A DNA stretch of 64,000 bases from Tuwongella immobilis (GTDB taxonomy: Bacteria; Planctomycetota; Planctomycetia; Gemmatales; Gemmataceae), in NCBI RefSeq assembly GCF_901538355.1, contig NZ_LR593887.1:5494920-5558919 (forward strand), in the 5' to 3' direction. The notes beneath the pieces were generated by a model. It was not told the origin of the DNA, did not search any database, and was given only the letters and a program-made list of their open reading frames with translations. Shown one piece after another: positions 10,201 to 17,531 of this stretch (its first letter is position 1; every line of letters starts with the position of its first letter). The position numbers were made by a program, and so were the translations under genes.

Positions 10201-10389
10201 TTGTTCGACTTCCAGCGGGCCCAATGCCGGCGCGGTCGTCATCACCTGCACTTGCACGTTGGTGACATCCGGGACGGCATCCACCGGCAACCGCATGGCC
10301 GAGTAGGCTCCACCGGCCAACAGCATCAGCGTGCCCAGAAGCACCAGAAAGCGATTGGCGAGTGCAAAATCAATCCAGCGAGCGAACAT
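7285..10389 (-). CDS. Heavy-metal RND efflux permease (CzcA/CusA family), module 2
   Basis: This 1,034-residue protein has the normal length for a heavy-metal RND pump. It begins with a cytoplasmic residue cluster and TM1, then LPVDAVPDVTNVQVQV, a family hallmark. TM4 carries DFGLIVDGSVVLIEN, the Asp/Asp/Glu arrangement of CzcA-like divalent-cation pumps and unlike the GELVDD form of the other pump in this window. The second half repeats the fold (FGVAVLNGVVLVTYI) and ends in SVYRWFDAHL. The preceding adaptor gene ends 3 nt upstream, so the two are almost certainly cotranscribed. Proton-driven export of divalent metals such as Zn, Co, Cd or Ni is the likely role; the exact metal cannot be read from sequence. 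Confidence 0.95.
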   Translation of the reverse strand: MFARWIDFALANRFLVLLGTLMLLAGGAYSAMRLPVDAVPDVTNVQVQVMTTAPALGPLEVEQAVTIPVEASMSGMPRVEEIRSVSQFGLSVVTVVFEEGTDIFWARQQVNERLQDARDNIPPGVPAPKPGPIATGLGEIYQFEVRNQPGYEHSLMELREVLDWQIAPQLRGIPGVIEVNTNGGQLRAYEIRPDPEKLREYKISLNQLFDALENNNSNEGGGYLLLKSQEQRIVRGEGLIQSLDDIRNVVLDSRGDGTPIFVKQVAEVAFAPVLRQGAVTRDGTGEGVLGVVMLLAGDNSREVVERTKEKMAEIRKTLPTGIDIDVVYDRTELVERTVQTLEHNLMEGGILVVVVLLILLGSLRAGVIVALSVPLAMAGAFVGMLYAGLSGNLMSLGAIDFGLIVDGSVVLIENVVRRVAEYRHHHRADRAPLEVIRDACREVARPVVFGVGIILLVYLPILSLRGVEGKMFKPMALTVIFALMTSLMLALLLMPVLASIFLRTVSENEPFLVRWAKAIYRPLLNMVVRHPVLVVATAASVFTVSVWTATRMGAEFIPSLDEGSVAIQATRLPSVSLETSVEMTGQMERCLRKLPEVETVVSKSGRPEIANDPMTINLTDVIVTLKPRETWRFATKAELVAAMQEALEREVPGQAYAFSQPIQLRVAELVAGVKTDVGISVYGDDLEQLRQTAERIAAVVGTVDGAADVAVEQTAGLPYLRVILNREALARHGINARTVLDAVSVIGGRQVGQIFEGQRRFPMQVRFPAAVREDLAKLRRVTVADPKGRHIPLEQLATLKFEDGPAQISRDQIRRRAIVSCNVRGRDLAGFVAAAQEAVDAKVQLPTGYSVAWGGQFKNLQEATKRLSVAVPVALLMIFVLLYSTFASTKLAALIFLNVPLAASGGIFALWIRGMDFSISAGVGFIALFGVAVLNGVVLVTYIVELRKEGRSVQDAAVEGAMIRIRPVLMTALVATLGFLPMAFSNGAGAEVQKPLATVVIGGLVTSTLLTLFVIPSVYRWFDAHLSEPEVATA

Positions 10390-10392
10390 GAC

Positions 10393-11934
10393 TTATTCCC
10401 CCGCCATTTGGTCTTTGAGCAATTCGGATTTCAGCACAAAGCCACCGCGCACCACCACGCGATCACTCGCTTTCAGGCCGGTGCGAATCTCGACGCGCTC
10501 GCCGTTGTTGCGGCCCAACTCGACTTCCACCACTCGGAATTGTTCCGCGCTGTCCCGCACGAACACGATGCTTTTGCCCTCATGCCGCAAGACCGCCTCG
10601 CTGGGGATGTGCATCACGCGCGTGTCATCGCCGAGATCGAAGCCGATTTCGACAAATAAGCCCGGTTTGAGCAGCGAATCCGCATTTTCGGCCTCGGCGG
10701 TGAGCGTCAGCGTGCGGGATTCCGGGTCAATTCGATCGCCCATGTAGGTGACGGTCGCGGGGCGTTCGGGAATGCCGGCAGACAGCGAACGAATCCAGAT
10801 TTTCCGATCGGTCAATCGGCGAAGCATCGGTAAATCCGATTCAAATACATCCGCCTGCACCCACAGCAACCGAAGATCCGCGAGCAAAAACATTTGCGTC
10901 TGCGGGCTGACGCGCTCGGATCGCACGGCATGCTTCTCCACGACCGTTCCGGCGAACGGAGCACGAATCACCAAATGCGCGGCGTTTGCCCCCTCGGCAA
11001 TGGGGTCGAGTTGCTCGACTTCGGCCTTGGTGTAGCCAAACATCACCAATTTCGCCTTGGCGACATCGGCCAAGGTTTCCGCTTCTTTCAGCTTCAATTC
11101 TGCCTGGCGAGTTTGATTCTTCACCTGAAATCGCAATTCTTCCACCAGCGCTGTATACGCTGCGGATGCGGCCTCGGCGTCGGCTTCCGTTTTCAGGACG
11201 GCCGATTCGGGAATGGCGCCACCGGAAGCGCGTTGCGATGCGAGTTGGGCCAGCAGTTGCTTGCGGCGGGTGAATGCGGCCAGCAGTTGTTGGCGATAAT
11301 CGCCAATCGGCTTGTCCGCCGTTTGTTCCTGAATCAGCGATAACGCCATGCCGGAATCGAGCAATCGCAGCAGTTCCGCGGTGTTGCTCATGGCGGTCCG
11401 CGTGCGTTCGGTCAACTCGCGCTCGGCGTTCAGCGCCATTCGCGCTTTGTAGGCTTCGAGTTTGGCTTGCCCCAACTCGCGGCTCTCGATCACCGCGAGC
11501 ACATCGCCGGCGTTCACCGTTTGTCCGAGTCGGATCGGCGTTTCGCGAACGATTCCTTCTGCGGCGGGACAAACGTGCGCGATTCGATCATCGTGCAGGG
11601 CCAGGTGTCCGGTTCGCCAAGTTCGCATTGCCAGCGGCGAATGCTCCACGGGCACCACCGTCACCCCCGCCATCGCTTGTTGCTCGACGCTGAGCGTCAC
11701 AAGCCCTGTGGGCGGATTGGTTTCCGTGGTCGATTCGGAATGGGGCTGGGATTCCGCGACGGGAGACGTCGTCTGGCGCTGCCATTTCCCAGCGATTGCA
11801 CCGATCGCGCCGCCGATCAGGAGCAGTCCCACGCCTGCCGCCAGCAGCGGCCATGGTCGATTCGATCGAGAAACCGGCAGATTCATCGGCGGATTCGCGC
11901 GGTCGCCCGGCGGCACCGGAATTGTCGTTGCCAT
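10393..11934 (-). CDS. RND efflux periplasmic adaptor, CzcB/CusB type, module 2
   Basis: This 513-residue membrane-fusion protein has a single N-terminal anchor after about 28 residues (LLAAGVGLLLIGGAIGAIAG). The first lipoyl half contains GIVRETPIRLGQTVNAGDVLAVIES. A long helical hairpin follows (residues about 165-290), then the second half with FAGTVVEKHAV, and a beta-barrel region (VTYMGDRIDPESRTLTLTAEA). The start has GAGGTGAGG just upstream. It is followed after 3 nt by its permease and preceded by a small His-rich secreted protein gene 114 nt away. Compared with the module 1 adaptor it lacks a His-bearing tail. Confidence 0.92.
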   Translation of the reverse strand: MATTIPVPPGDRANPPMNLPVSRSNRPWPLLAAGVGLLLIGGAIGAIAGKWQRQTTSPVAESQPHSESTTETNPPTGLVTLSVEQQAMAGVTVVPVEHSPLAMRTWRTGHLALHDDRIAHVCPAAEGIVRETPIRLGQTVNAGDVLAVIESRELGQAKLEAYKARMALNAERELTERTRTAMSNTAELLRLLDSGMALSLIQEQTADKPIGDYRQQLLAAFTRRKQLLAQLASQRASGGAIPESAVLKTEADAEAASAAYTALVEELRFQVKNQTRQAELKLKEAETLADVAKAKLVMFGYTKAEVEQLDPIAEGANAAHLVIRAPFAGTVVEKHAVRSERVSPQTQMFLLADLRLLWVQADVFESDLPMLRRLTDRKIWIRSLSAGIPERPATVTYMGDRIDPESRTLTLTAEAENADSLLKPGLFVEIGFDLGDDTRVMHIPSEAVLRHEGKSIVFVRDSAEQFRVVEVELGRNNGERVEIRTGLKASDRVVVRGGFVLKSELLKDQMAGE

Positions 11935-12048
11935 TACCTCACCTCAGTCATCATCAAAATAGGTCAATACGTCTGAAATTTCCCAGGTGGAATCAGACAC
12001 GGCCAAACCGAGTTGGCGTGTGGGGGTAAACCGAATGGAGGTGGCAGA

Positions 12049-12507
12049 CTACGGGCGAAGGACACCGCTGACAGTGCGGCTGGCAAATGCGGAAAGCGAG
12101 AGTGGGCCAAGAGTTGCGATGCGTCGTGGTTGTGGCATCGGCAGCCGATTGAGCCACAAAAGCGGCCCATCGAGCATGAGCGGAAGGAGGCCATCATCGG
12201 CATCCGGTTCGCTGCCCATGACCGAATCGGCCGGTTGGGCACCCGGATCGAGATTGATGGTGGCCAGTGGCGATTCGCTGGGCAATTCCATGCCAAACAG
12301 AATGAAGTGCCGATGGGCATCTTGCGATTGCTGCCAGGGCGGATGGACCGGCACCGGATTCTCGCCCAACTCGATGCGTTGGTGGCGATGCCAATTGCGG
12401 CCATCGGCATGGGCATGCGTCAACGACAACCCGCAGCCAATCACAGCCATCCAGACTGCGAGCAGGCGGAGAATCATTCGTTGATGGATGGAGACGCGGA
12501 GTGCCAT
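12049..12507 (-). CDS. Small His-rich secreted protein, first gene of efflux module 2
   Basis: This 152-residue protein begins with a signal peptide (MILRLLAVWMAVIGCGLSLTHAHA, possibly initiated at the internal Met 11). Directly after the cleavage region is a His-rich stretch (NWHRHQRIE, then HPPWQQSQDAHRHF). The C-terminal half contains Leu/Pro-rich segments and no recognised domain. It sits upstream of the adaptor and permease of module 2 on the same strand, the position held by the His-rich secreted protein of module 1. The two proteins are not obviously similar in sequence. A metal-binding or sensing role is inferred. Confidence 0.65.
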   Translation of the reverse strand: MALRVSIHQRMILRLLAVWMAVIGCGLSLTHAHADGRNWHRHQRIELGENPVPVHPPWQQSQDAHRHFILFGMELPSESPLATINLDPGAQPADSVMGSEPDADDGLLPLMLDGPLLWLNRLPMPQPRRIATLGPLSLSAFASRTVSGVLRP

Positions 12508-12670
12508 GGTGGTAGTGTACCGTCCCCAACTGTCATTCGCAAGAAAATCATGACGCTCGCCATTCGATTCTGCGGAATTCGCCCCCAGATGCGGAAACTC
12601 CGCGGAATGCCACCCCTTGACGATCCGGCGCGTTCGGCTTAACCTAACCTGGGAACGTGTGTTTCCCGAC

Positions 12671-12757
12671 TCGCCCGACCGTTCTCGTGTCGGGCGATCC
12701 TATTTGCAATGAGCAACCTGGCATCTCCACGGGTGAGTTCTCCTCGTGTCGAGATGC
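12671..12757 (+). promoter_or_regulatory. Structured 5' leader upstream of purA (two hairpins)
   Basis: Two inverted repeats lie between the divergent gene at 12507 and purA. The first is 8 bp (12671-12678 with 12690-12697, 11-nt loop). The second has a 7-bp outer stem (12721-12727 with 12751-12757) and a 4-bp inner stem (12728-12731 with 12745-12748), ending 20 nt before the purA start. No purine-riboswitch signature was recognised. A leader attenuator is possible but unproven. Confidence 0.3.
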
Positions 12758-12777
12758 GCTGATGTCAGGATCTGTCG

Positions 12778-14082
12778 ATGGCCAATACCTGTGTGGTGGG
12801 CCTCCAGTGGGGCGATGAGGCGAAGGGGAAAATCGTAGATCTGCTCAGCGAGCAGCACGATTTTGCTGTCCGCTACAATGGCGGTGCCAACGCGGGCCAC
12901 ACGGTGGTTTGGGGCGATCGTGTCTTCAAACTGTCGATTCTGCCAACGGGAGTGCTGCATCCGCATCTCACGGCGGTGATCGGCAATGGCTTGGTGGTCT
13001 ACCCGCCGCGATTTCTCGAAGAAGTCGAGCAACTCACCCGCGCGGGGGTCGATGTCTCCAATCTCGTCCTCAGCGAGCATGCCCATGTGATCTTCCCGTA
13101 TCACATGGAAGAAGAAAAACTCAACGAACAAGGCGGCAAGGCCGAAAACGCGATCGGCACCACTGGTCGCGGCATTGGCCCCTGCTATCAGGATAAAATC
13201 GGCCGCCGATACGGAATCCGCGTCGCCGATCTGCTCCGCCCGGACCATCTGCGCGATCGACTCAGCAGCATTATCCCCGCCAAGAATCGGCACTTGCAAT
13301 CGCTGGCCGCGAATTCCGGCGAGCCGGTCACCCCGCTGGAATTGGAAGCGGTGCTGGCGACATATCTCGAATACGGCCAACGACTCAAGCCGTTTGTGCG
13401 CGACACCAACCGCATCCTGCACGATGCCGTTGCCAGCGGCAAACGACTGCTGTTCGAAGCCGCGCAAGGCAGCCTGCTGGATGTCGATCACGGCACGTTC
13501 CCGTATGTCACTAGCAGCAGCAGTTTGCCCTCCGGAATTTGGGCTGGCTGCGGTGTCTCCACTCGCAAGCTCGACCGCATTATCGGTGTCGTCAAAGCGT
13601 ACACCACCCGCGTCGGGCGCGGACCATTCCCCACGGAATTGGACGATGGCCTCGACGGCATTGGCGAGCGCATCCGCAAGATTGGCCGCGAATACGGCAC
13701 CGTCACCGGACGCCCCCGACGCACCGGTTGGTTCGACGCCGTTGCCGTGCGGTACACCGCCGAACTCGCCGACGTGGATGAAATCACACTGATGCTTCTG
13801 GATGTCCTCTCGGGAATCGATCCGCTGAAGATCTGCGTGGCCTACGATTATCACGGGGAGCGATTGGACCACTTCCCCAGCGATTCGTATGTGCTGGCCC
13901 AGTGCAAGCCCATCTATGAACCGATCGCGGGTTGGAGCGAAGATCTGACCAAGGCTCGCACCTGGGCGGATCTCCCGGCCAAGGCGCAGGCGTATATTCA
14001 ACGGCTCAGCGCGATTTTGAACCTGAAGGTGTCGATGGTTTCCGTGGGTCCGGATCGTGCGCAAACGATTCACTGTCAATAA
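12778..14082 (+). CDS. purA: Adenylosuccinate synthetase
   Basis: PurA joins IMP and aspartate using GTP to form adenylosuccinate, the first committed step to AMP. The 434 residues match the family length. Visible motifs are the N-terminal P-loop region QWGDEAKGKIVD, NGGANAGHTV, TTGRGIGPCYQDK, AQGSLLDVDHGTFPYVTSS, GRGPFPTEL and GRPRRTGW. One oddity is Ala in the P-loop position that is usually Gly (GDEGKGK). ATG 12778 follows CAGGA at good spacing. The gene starts a tight run on the plus strand (14-nt gap to the next gene) that continues through the Doc-like gene to uppS and cdsA. Confidence 0.98.
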   Translation: MANTCVVGLQWGDEAKGKIVDLLSEQHDFAVRYNGGANAGHTVVWGDRVFKLSILPTGVLHPHLTAVIGNGLVVYPPRFLEEVEQLTRAGVDVSNLVLSEHAHVIFPYHMEEEKLNEQGGKAENAIGTTGRGIGPCYQDKIGRRYGIRVADLLRPDHLRDRLSSIIPAKNRHLQSLAANSGEPVTPLELEAVLATYLEYGQRLKPFVRDTNRILHDAVASGKRLLFEAAQGSLLDVDHGTFPYVTSSSSLPSGIWAGCGVSTRKLDRIIGVVKAYTTRVGRGPFPTELDDGLDGIGERIRKIGREYGTVTGRPRRTGWFDAVAVRYTAELADVDEITLMLLDVLSGIDPLKICVAYDYHGERLDHFPSDSYVLAQCKPIYEPIAGWSEDLTKARTWADLPAKAQAYIQRLSAILNLKVSMVSVGPDRAQTIHCQ

Positions 14083-14096
14083 CTTCCGGGTGAGCC

Positions 14097-14294
14097 ATGC
14101 CAAGCATTACGCTGGAGTTTTCCGAAGAACATCTCCAGCGTTTGCAGCGCATGGCTCTTGACCAGGGAATGACCGTCGCGGAATATCTCGAAGATCGACT
14201 GCGCAAGTGGCTGATGGAAGATCGCCAGACTTTTGCCCAGGCGTTGGAATATGTGTTGACCAAAAATGCGGAACTGTATCGGCGGTTAGCATGA
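14097..14294 (+). CDS. Small RHH-like putative antitoxin
   Basis: This 65-residue protein has the pattern of a ribbon-helix-helix DNA-binding subunit: a short N-terminal strand (SITLEF), helix 1 (EEHLQRLQRMALDQ), a turn at G-M-T and helix 2 (VAEYLEDRLRKWL). A C-terminal helix follows that could mask a toxin. Its stop codon overlaps the start of the Doc-like gene (ATGA), the normal layout of type II toxin-antitoxin pairs with the antitoxin first. It lies only 14 nt after purA. The antitoxin assignment is inferred from size, fold pattern and coupling. Confidence 0.7.
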   Translation: MPSITLEFSEEHLQRLQRMALDQGMTVAEYLEDRLRKWLMEDRQTFAQALEYVLTKNAELYRRLA

Positions 14295-15028
14295 TTGGCT
14301 TTCTCACGCGGGATCAGATTTTGGAGCTTTGCCAACGGGTCATCGCCCAGTCCGGCGGGATGCTCGGCCTGCGCGACACTCACGGGCTGGATTCCGCCGT
14401 GGCACAACCCATGGCCCGATTCGCCGGAGAAGATCTCTACCCGACGATGCTTCATAAGGCCGCCGCGTTGGGATATTCGCTGATTCTGAATCATCCGTTT
14501 ATGGATGGCAACAAACGGGTTGGCCACGCCGCGTTGGAAGTGATGCTGATTCTCAACGGACTGGAACTGACGGCCTCAGTCGCCGAACAGGAGCGGATGA
14601 TTCTGAAGACCGCATCCGGCGATGTCGGCCGCGAGGCGTTCACGGATTGGGTCACACGCTGGGCCAAACCGTTGGGCACTCCGCAAGAATCGTCGCCGGA
14701 AGAATCGTTGATCGAATCCCCGATGATGTGCGGGTTCAGCAGTCACGAGCCGATCGTCCTGCGGACGGCCGGAATGCAACCCGATGATTCGCAATCACTT
14801 GCGGCGGATTCGGGGGCGGATCCAGCGGCGGATCACGGGGCAGATTCCGGAGCGGTACCGCTGGGGCCGGGCATCTGGGGACAAGAATTTTCGACGCCGC
14901 AAGTGCTGGCGGGTTATGACGATGCTGAGGATGTGTCCCGAGATGGGGATGCGTCCAACACGAACGATCATGCGAATCGGGATGAACCGCGCCCACCGGG
15001 TACGGATTCGTCCGAGGCTGCTGGGTAA
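14291..15028 (+). CDS. Doc/Fic-family protein (death-on-curing-like toxin) with long acidic tail
   Basis: The N-terminal 125 or so residues form a Doc-type Fic domain: MIGFLTRDQIL, GLRDTHGLDSAVAQP, and the active-site motif HPFMDGNKR (His68, Asp72, Asn74, Lys75, Arg76), followed by GHAALEVMLILNG. Doc of phage P1 phosphorylates EF-Tu with a closely similar motif. This protein is 245 residues, about twice normal, because of a C-terminal extension of roughly 115 residues that is acidic and low-complexity (Ala/Asp/Ser/Gly/Pro). The start overlaps the upstream gene by 4 bp. It sits between purA and uppS in a housekeeping run, with 12 nt to uppS. It may be a toxin or a domesticated modifying enzyme. 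Confidence 0.85.
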   Translation: MIGFLTRDQILELCQRVIAQSGGMLGLRDTHGLDSAVAQPMARFAGEDLYPTMLHKAAALGYSLILNHPFMDGNKRVGHAALEVMLILNGLELTASVAEQERMILKTASGDVGREAFTDWVTRWAKPLGTPQESSPEESLIESPMMCGFSSHEPIVLRTAGMQPDDSQSLAADSGADPAADHGADSGAVPLGPGIWGQEFSTPQVLAGYDDAEDVSRDGDASNTNDHANRDEPRPPGTDSSEAAG

Positions 15029-15040
15029 GGAGTCCCTGCC

Positions 15041-15826
15041 ATGGCCGTGATATCTTCGCAATCCGAATCGTCGTCCGCTGCCGCTCCGCGGACTGCCAAA
15101 CTCGCCACAGCGGGGCTGGATGCCGACCGCCTGCCGCGCCATGTGGCCATCATCATGGACGGCAACGGCCGTTGGGCGCAAGAGCGCGGCAAACCCCGAG
15201 CCGAAGGGCACTTGCAAGGCGTGCAAACCGTTCGCACCATTGTCGAAGAAGCCTCGCAACTGGGCATCGAACAACTGACGTTATACTGTTTGAGCAGCGA
15301 AAATTGGAAGCGCCCGCAGCCGGAAGTCGATTTCCTGATGGCCCTGCTGCAACAATACCTCATCAGCCAGCGAGCCGATTTGATCGAGCAGAATCTGCGG
15401 TTTGCGATGATCGGCCGCCGCGAACAACTGCCCGCGCCGGTGCTGCACGAATTGGACGAAAATATCCGACTTTGTTCCGTGAACACGGGAATGACACTCT
15501 GCCTGGCGATCAATTACGGTGCCCGAGCGGAGATTGTCGACGCGGTGAAGCGAATCGCCCGGAAAGTGGAAGCCGGCGAACTGTCTGCCGATGCGGTCGA
15601 TGAATCGCTGATTACCGACCATCTGGATACGCACGCGATGCCCGACCCGGATCTGATGATCCGCACGGCGGGCGAGATGCGGCTGAGCAACTTCCTGTTG
15701 TGGCAGATTTCGTATGCCGAACTGTGGGTGACCAGCCGCTGCTGGCCCGAGTTTGAACCGGCGGATTTGCACCAAGCCCTGCGGGATTATGGGCGTCGGG
15801 TGCGTCGCTTTGGGGGCTTGAAATGA
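15041..15826 (+). CDS. uppS: Isoprenyl transferase (undecaprenyl diphosphate synthase)
   Basis: This cis-prenyltransferase adds isopentenyl diphosphate units to farnesyl diphosphate to make the lipid carrier for cell-envelope glycans. The 261 residues include a short variable N-terminal extension and then the signature MDGNGRWA, with catalytic Asp40. SSENWKRP, the region around NTGMTLCLAINYGAR, and the C-terminal DLMIRTAGEMRLSNFLLWQ also match the family. AAGGAG lies upstream of ATG 15041. The cdsA gene follows after 31 nt, the common uppS-cdsA order of bacterial envelope operons. Confidence 0.96.
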   Translation: MAVISSQSESSSAAAPRTAKLATAGLDADRLPRHVAIIMDGNGRWAQERGKPRAEGHLQGVQTVRTIVEEASQLGIEQLTLYCLSSENWKRPQPEVDFLMALLQQYLISQRADLIEQNLRFAMIGRREQLPAPVLHELDENIRLCSVNTGMTLCLAINYGARAEIVDAVKRIARKVEAGELSADAVDESLITDHLDTHAMPDPDLMIRTAGEMRLSNFLLWQISYAELWVTSRCWPEFEPADLHQALRDYGRRVRRFGGLK

Positions 15827-15857
15827 TCGACCCTTCCCTCCGCAAGGCAGGCCGCGC

Positions 15858-16745
15858 ATGTTAGCCACTCGTCTCTGGATGGGTTCGATTCTTGCCCTAT
15901 TCGGAGTGGGGATTCTCGTCGGGGATCAATTTCTGACTCCCTGGCGACCATTTTTGCTCCTGACGATTCTCGCCATCGCCACGCGCGGGCTATACGAATT
16001 GCGCGTGCTGTTGCCGGTTGCCTCACGCCCATCGTTTCCGCTGTCCATTGCCGGACTGCTGTTGCTGCTGGCCGGAAATTGGCTCGTCGCGCTGCAATCG
16101 CAGGGCTTTTCCTGGATTCCGTCGGATTTCTCCGTCTGGAAGTGGATAAGCCTGGTCATGCTCGGCTCGCTGGTGGCGTTCTTCTTCTGGGAAATGGCCC
16201 GCTATACCGAACCGGGTCATTCCATCCAGCGGATCGCCATCGGATTCTTCAGCATGGGCTATCTGGGGCTGACCGCCTGCTGTCTGGCGCAACTGAGTTG
16301 GTTGAAAACGCCATCCGAAGCCTGGCAGATTCCGCTCAGCACGTTGGGGCTGGCGTTGGCGTTCTTCGTGCCCAAAGCGGGCGACATTGCTGCGTATTTC
16401 ACCGGCCGATTTCTCGGTCGCCACAAGATGGCCCCGCTGCTCAGCCCCAAAAAGACTTGGGAAGGCGCAGTGGGCGGCTTCGTTGGCTCGGTCGCGGCCA
16501 CGCTGGGACTGCTGCAATTGGCCCCCGCGGGTCAATTTTCGCTGCTGGAAGGAATCCTCGCCGGCAGCGTGCTGGCGGTCATCAGTCAGCTCGGCGACTT
16601 GGCGGAATCGCTGATTAAACGCGACTATCAAGTCAAAGACGCGAGTTCGAGCGTGCCCGGATTCGGGGGAATTCTCGATGTCATCGATTCGATTCTGCTC
16701 GCCGCCCCGGTCGTGTATATCTGGTTGAGTCAACTCGGCGGCTGA
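15858..16745 (+). CDS. cdsA: Phosphatidate cytidylyltransferase (CDP-diglyceride synthase)
   Basis: CdsA makes CDP-diacylglycerol from CTP and phosphatidate, the precursor of the acidic phospholipids and phosphatidylethanolamine. The 295-residue protein is very hydrophobic, with about seven or eight predicted membrane helices. Near the C terminus is the family signature SLIKRDYQVKDASSSVPGFGG, with Phe where His is common (PGHGG). The conserved FVPKAGDIAAYFTGR and LSPKKTWEGAVGGF segments are also present. It directly follows uppS. The usual next genes dxr and rseP are not here. Confidence 0.95.
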   Translation: MLATRLWMGSILALFGVGILVGDQFLTPWRPFLLLTILAIATRGLYELRVLLPVASRPSFPLSIAGLLLLLAGNWLVALQSQGFSWIPSDFSVWKWISLVMLGSLVAFFFWEMARYTEPGHSIQRIAIGFFSMGYLGLTACCLAQLSWLKTPSEAWQIPLSTLGLALAFFVPKAGDIAAYFTGRFLGRHKMAPLLSPKKTWEGAVGGFVGSVAATLGLLQLAPAGQFSLLEGILAGSVLAVISQLGDLAESLIKRDYQVKDASSSVPGFGGILDVIDSILLAAPVVYIWLSQLGG

Positions 16746-16885
16746 TTCCACATCGCGGAACGGCTTCTTGTCGGCAGAAAAATCCGCAAACTTGAGGGAA
16801 TTTCGTCGATCTGCTCTTTCGCAATTGCCGTGCCTTGGCTATGACAGCCGCCGTTGATGAGACGATTCGATCCGAGGGCGTGGCA

Positions 16886-17302
16886 ATGCAACCTCTTGAG
16901 CGGCTTGGCTTTCCGATTGTGGAGCTGCCCCGCGAACTGCGGGATCATGAGGCGGTCATTCGATTTCTCATCGCCGAATTGGTTCGCCTGAAACGGCTGG
17001 ACGCCATGGATGCGGAACGGGCGGCGGACTGTGTGCTGCTTCGAGAATCGCAGGGATCGACGAATTTGTTGAGTGGTGCTGCGCTGCCGCACTCGAAATT
17101 TTCGCCGCTGGATCAAGCGGTGGGAATCGTCGGCTACGCCCCGCAGCGGATTCCCTGGAGTGGCCGTGATGCCACCCCGGTGGAAGCGGTGGTGTTGCTG
17201 CTGACCTCGGCGGAATATCACTCAACTTCGTTCCGAAAATTGCAAGCGACGGTGCGAGCCTTGGGAGAAATTTACCCGCCACCGAATCTGCAAGTGGCGT
17301 GA
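16886..17302 (+). CDS. PTS EIIA type-2 / PtsN-like protein
   Basis: This 138-residue protein resembles the EIIA(Fru)/EIIA(Ntr) domain. The phospho-acceptor His lies in LPHSK (His69), preceded by the small-residue stretch LLSGAALPH, and VEAVVLLLTSAEYH matches the later core. The start at 16886 is chosen because CGAGGG precedes it by 7 nt and it puts the His near residue 70 as in PtsN. The upstream in-frame TTG 16835 and ATG 16841 would add up to 17 residues. No PTS permease, HPr or EI gene is visible nearby, so a regulatory role is more likely than sugar transport. Confidence 0.85.
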   Translation: MQPLERLGFPIVELPRELRDHEAVIRFLIAELVRLKRLDAMDAERAADCVLLRESQGSTNLLSGAALPHSKFSPLDQAVGIVGYAPQRIPWSGRDATPVEAVVLLLTSAEYHSTSFRKLQATVRALGEIYPPPNLQVA

Positions 17303-17531
17303 CGCGCCGGAATCGGCTCCGGTTAGACGTCTGAGACCTGGCGAATGACTTGCCGATTTTGCCCGGATTGCCGGGACGAATCGGCCAGCGGTGTCCGGCT
17401 TGACCGGATTCCGGGAGCATGCTACACCCATGCTCGCAAAGGCATTCGCGGAAATTGCCGTGAACCGTGGAGGTTAGGGCATGCTCTCATGATGACAAGG
17501 ACGCACGCAACCGCATGAATCGGAGCCACCT

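Noticed and set aside
8686-10659. 657-codon plus-strand frame opposite the second RND permease
   Set aside because: It is antisense to a clear permease, extremely His/Arg/Asp/Gln rich, and has no ribosome site.
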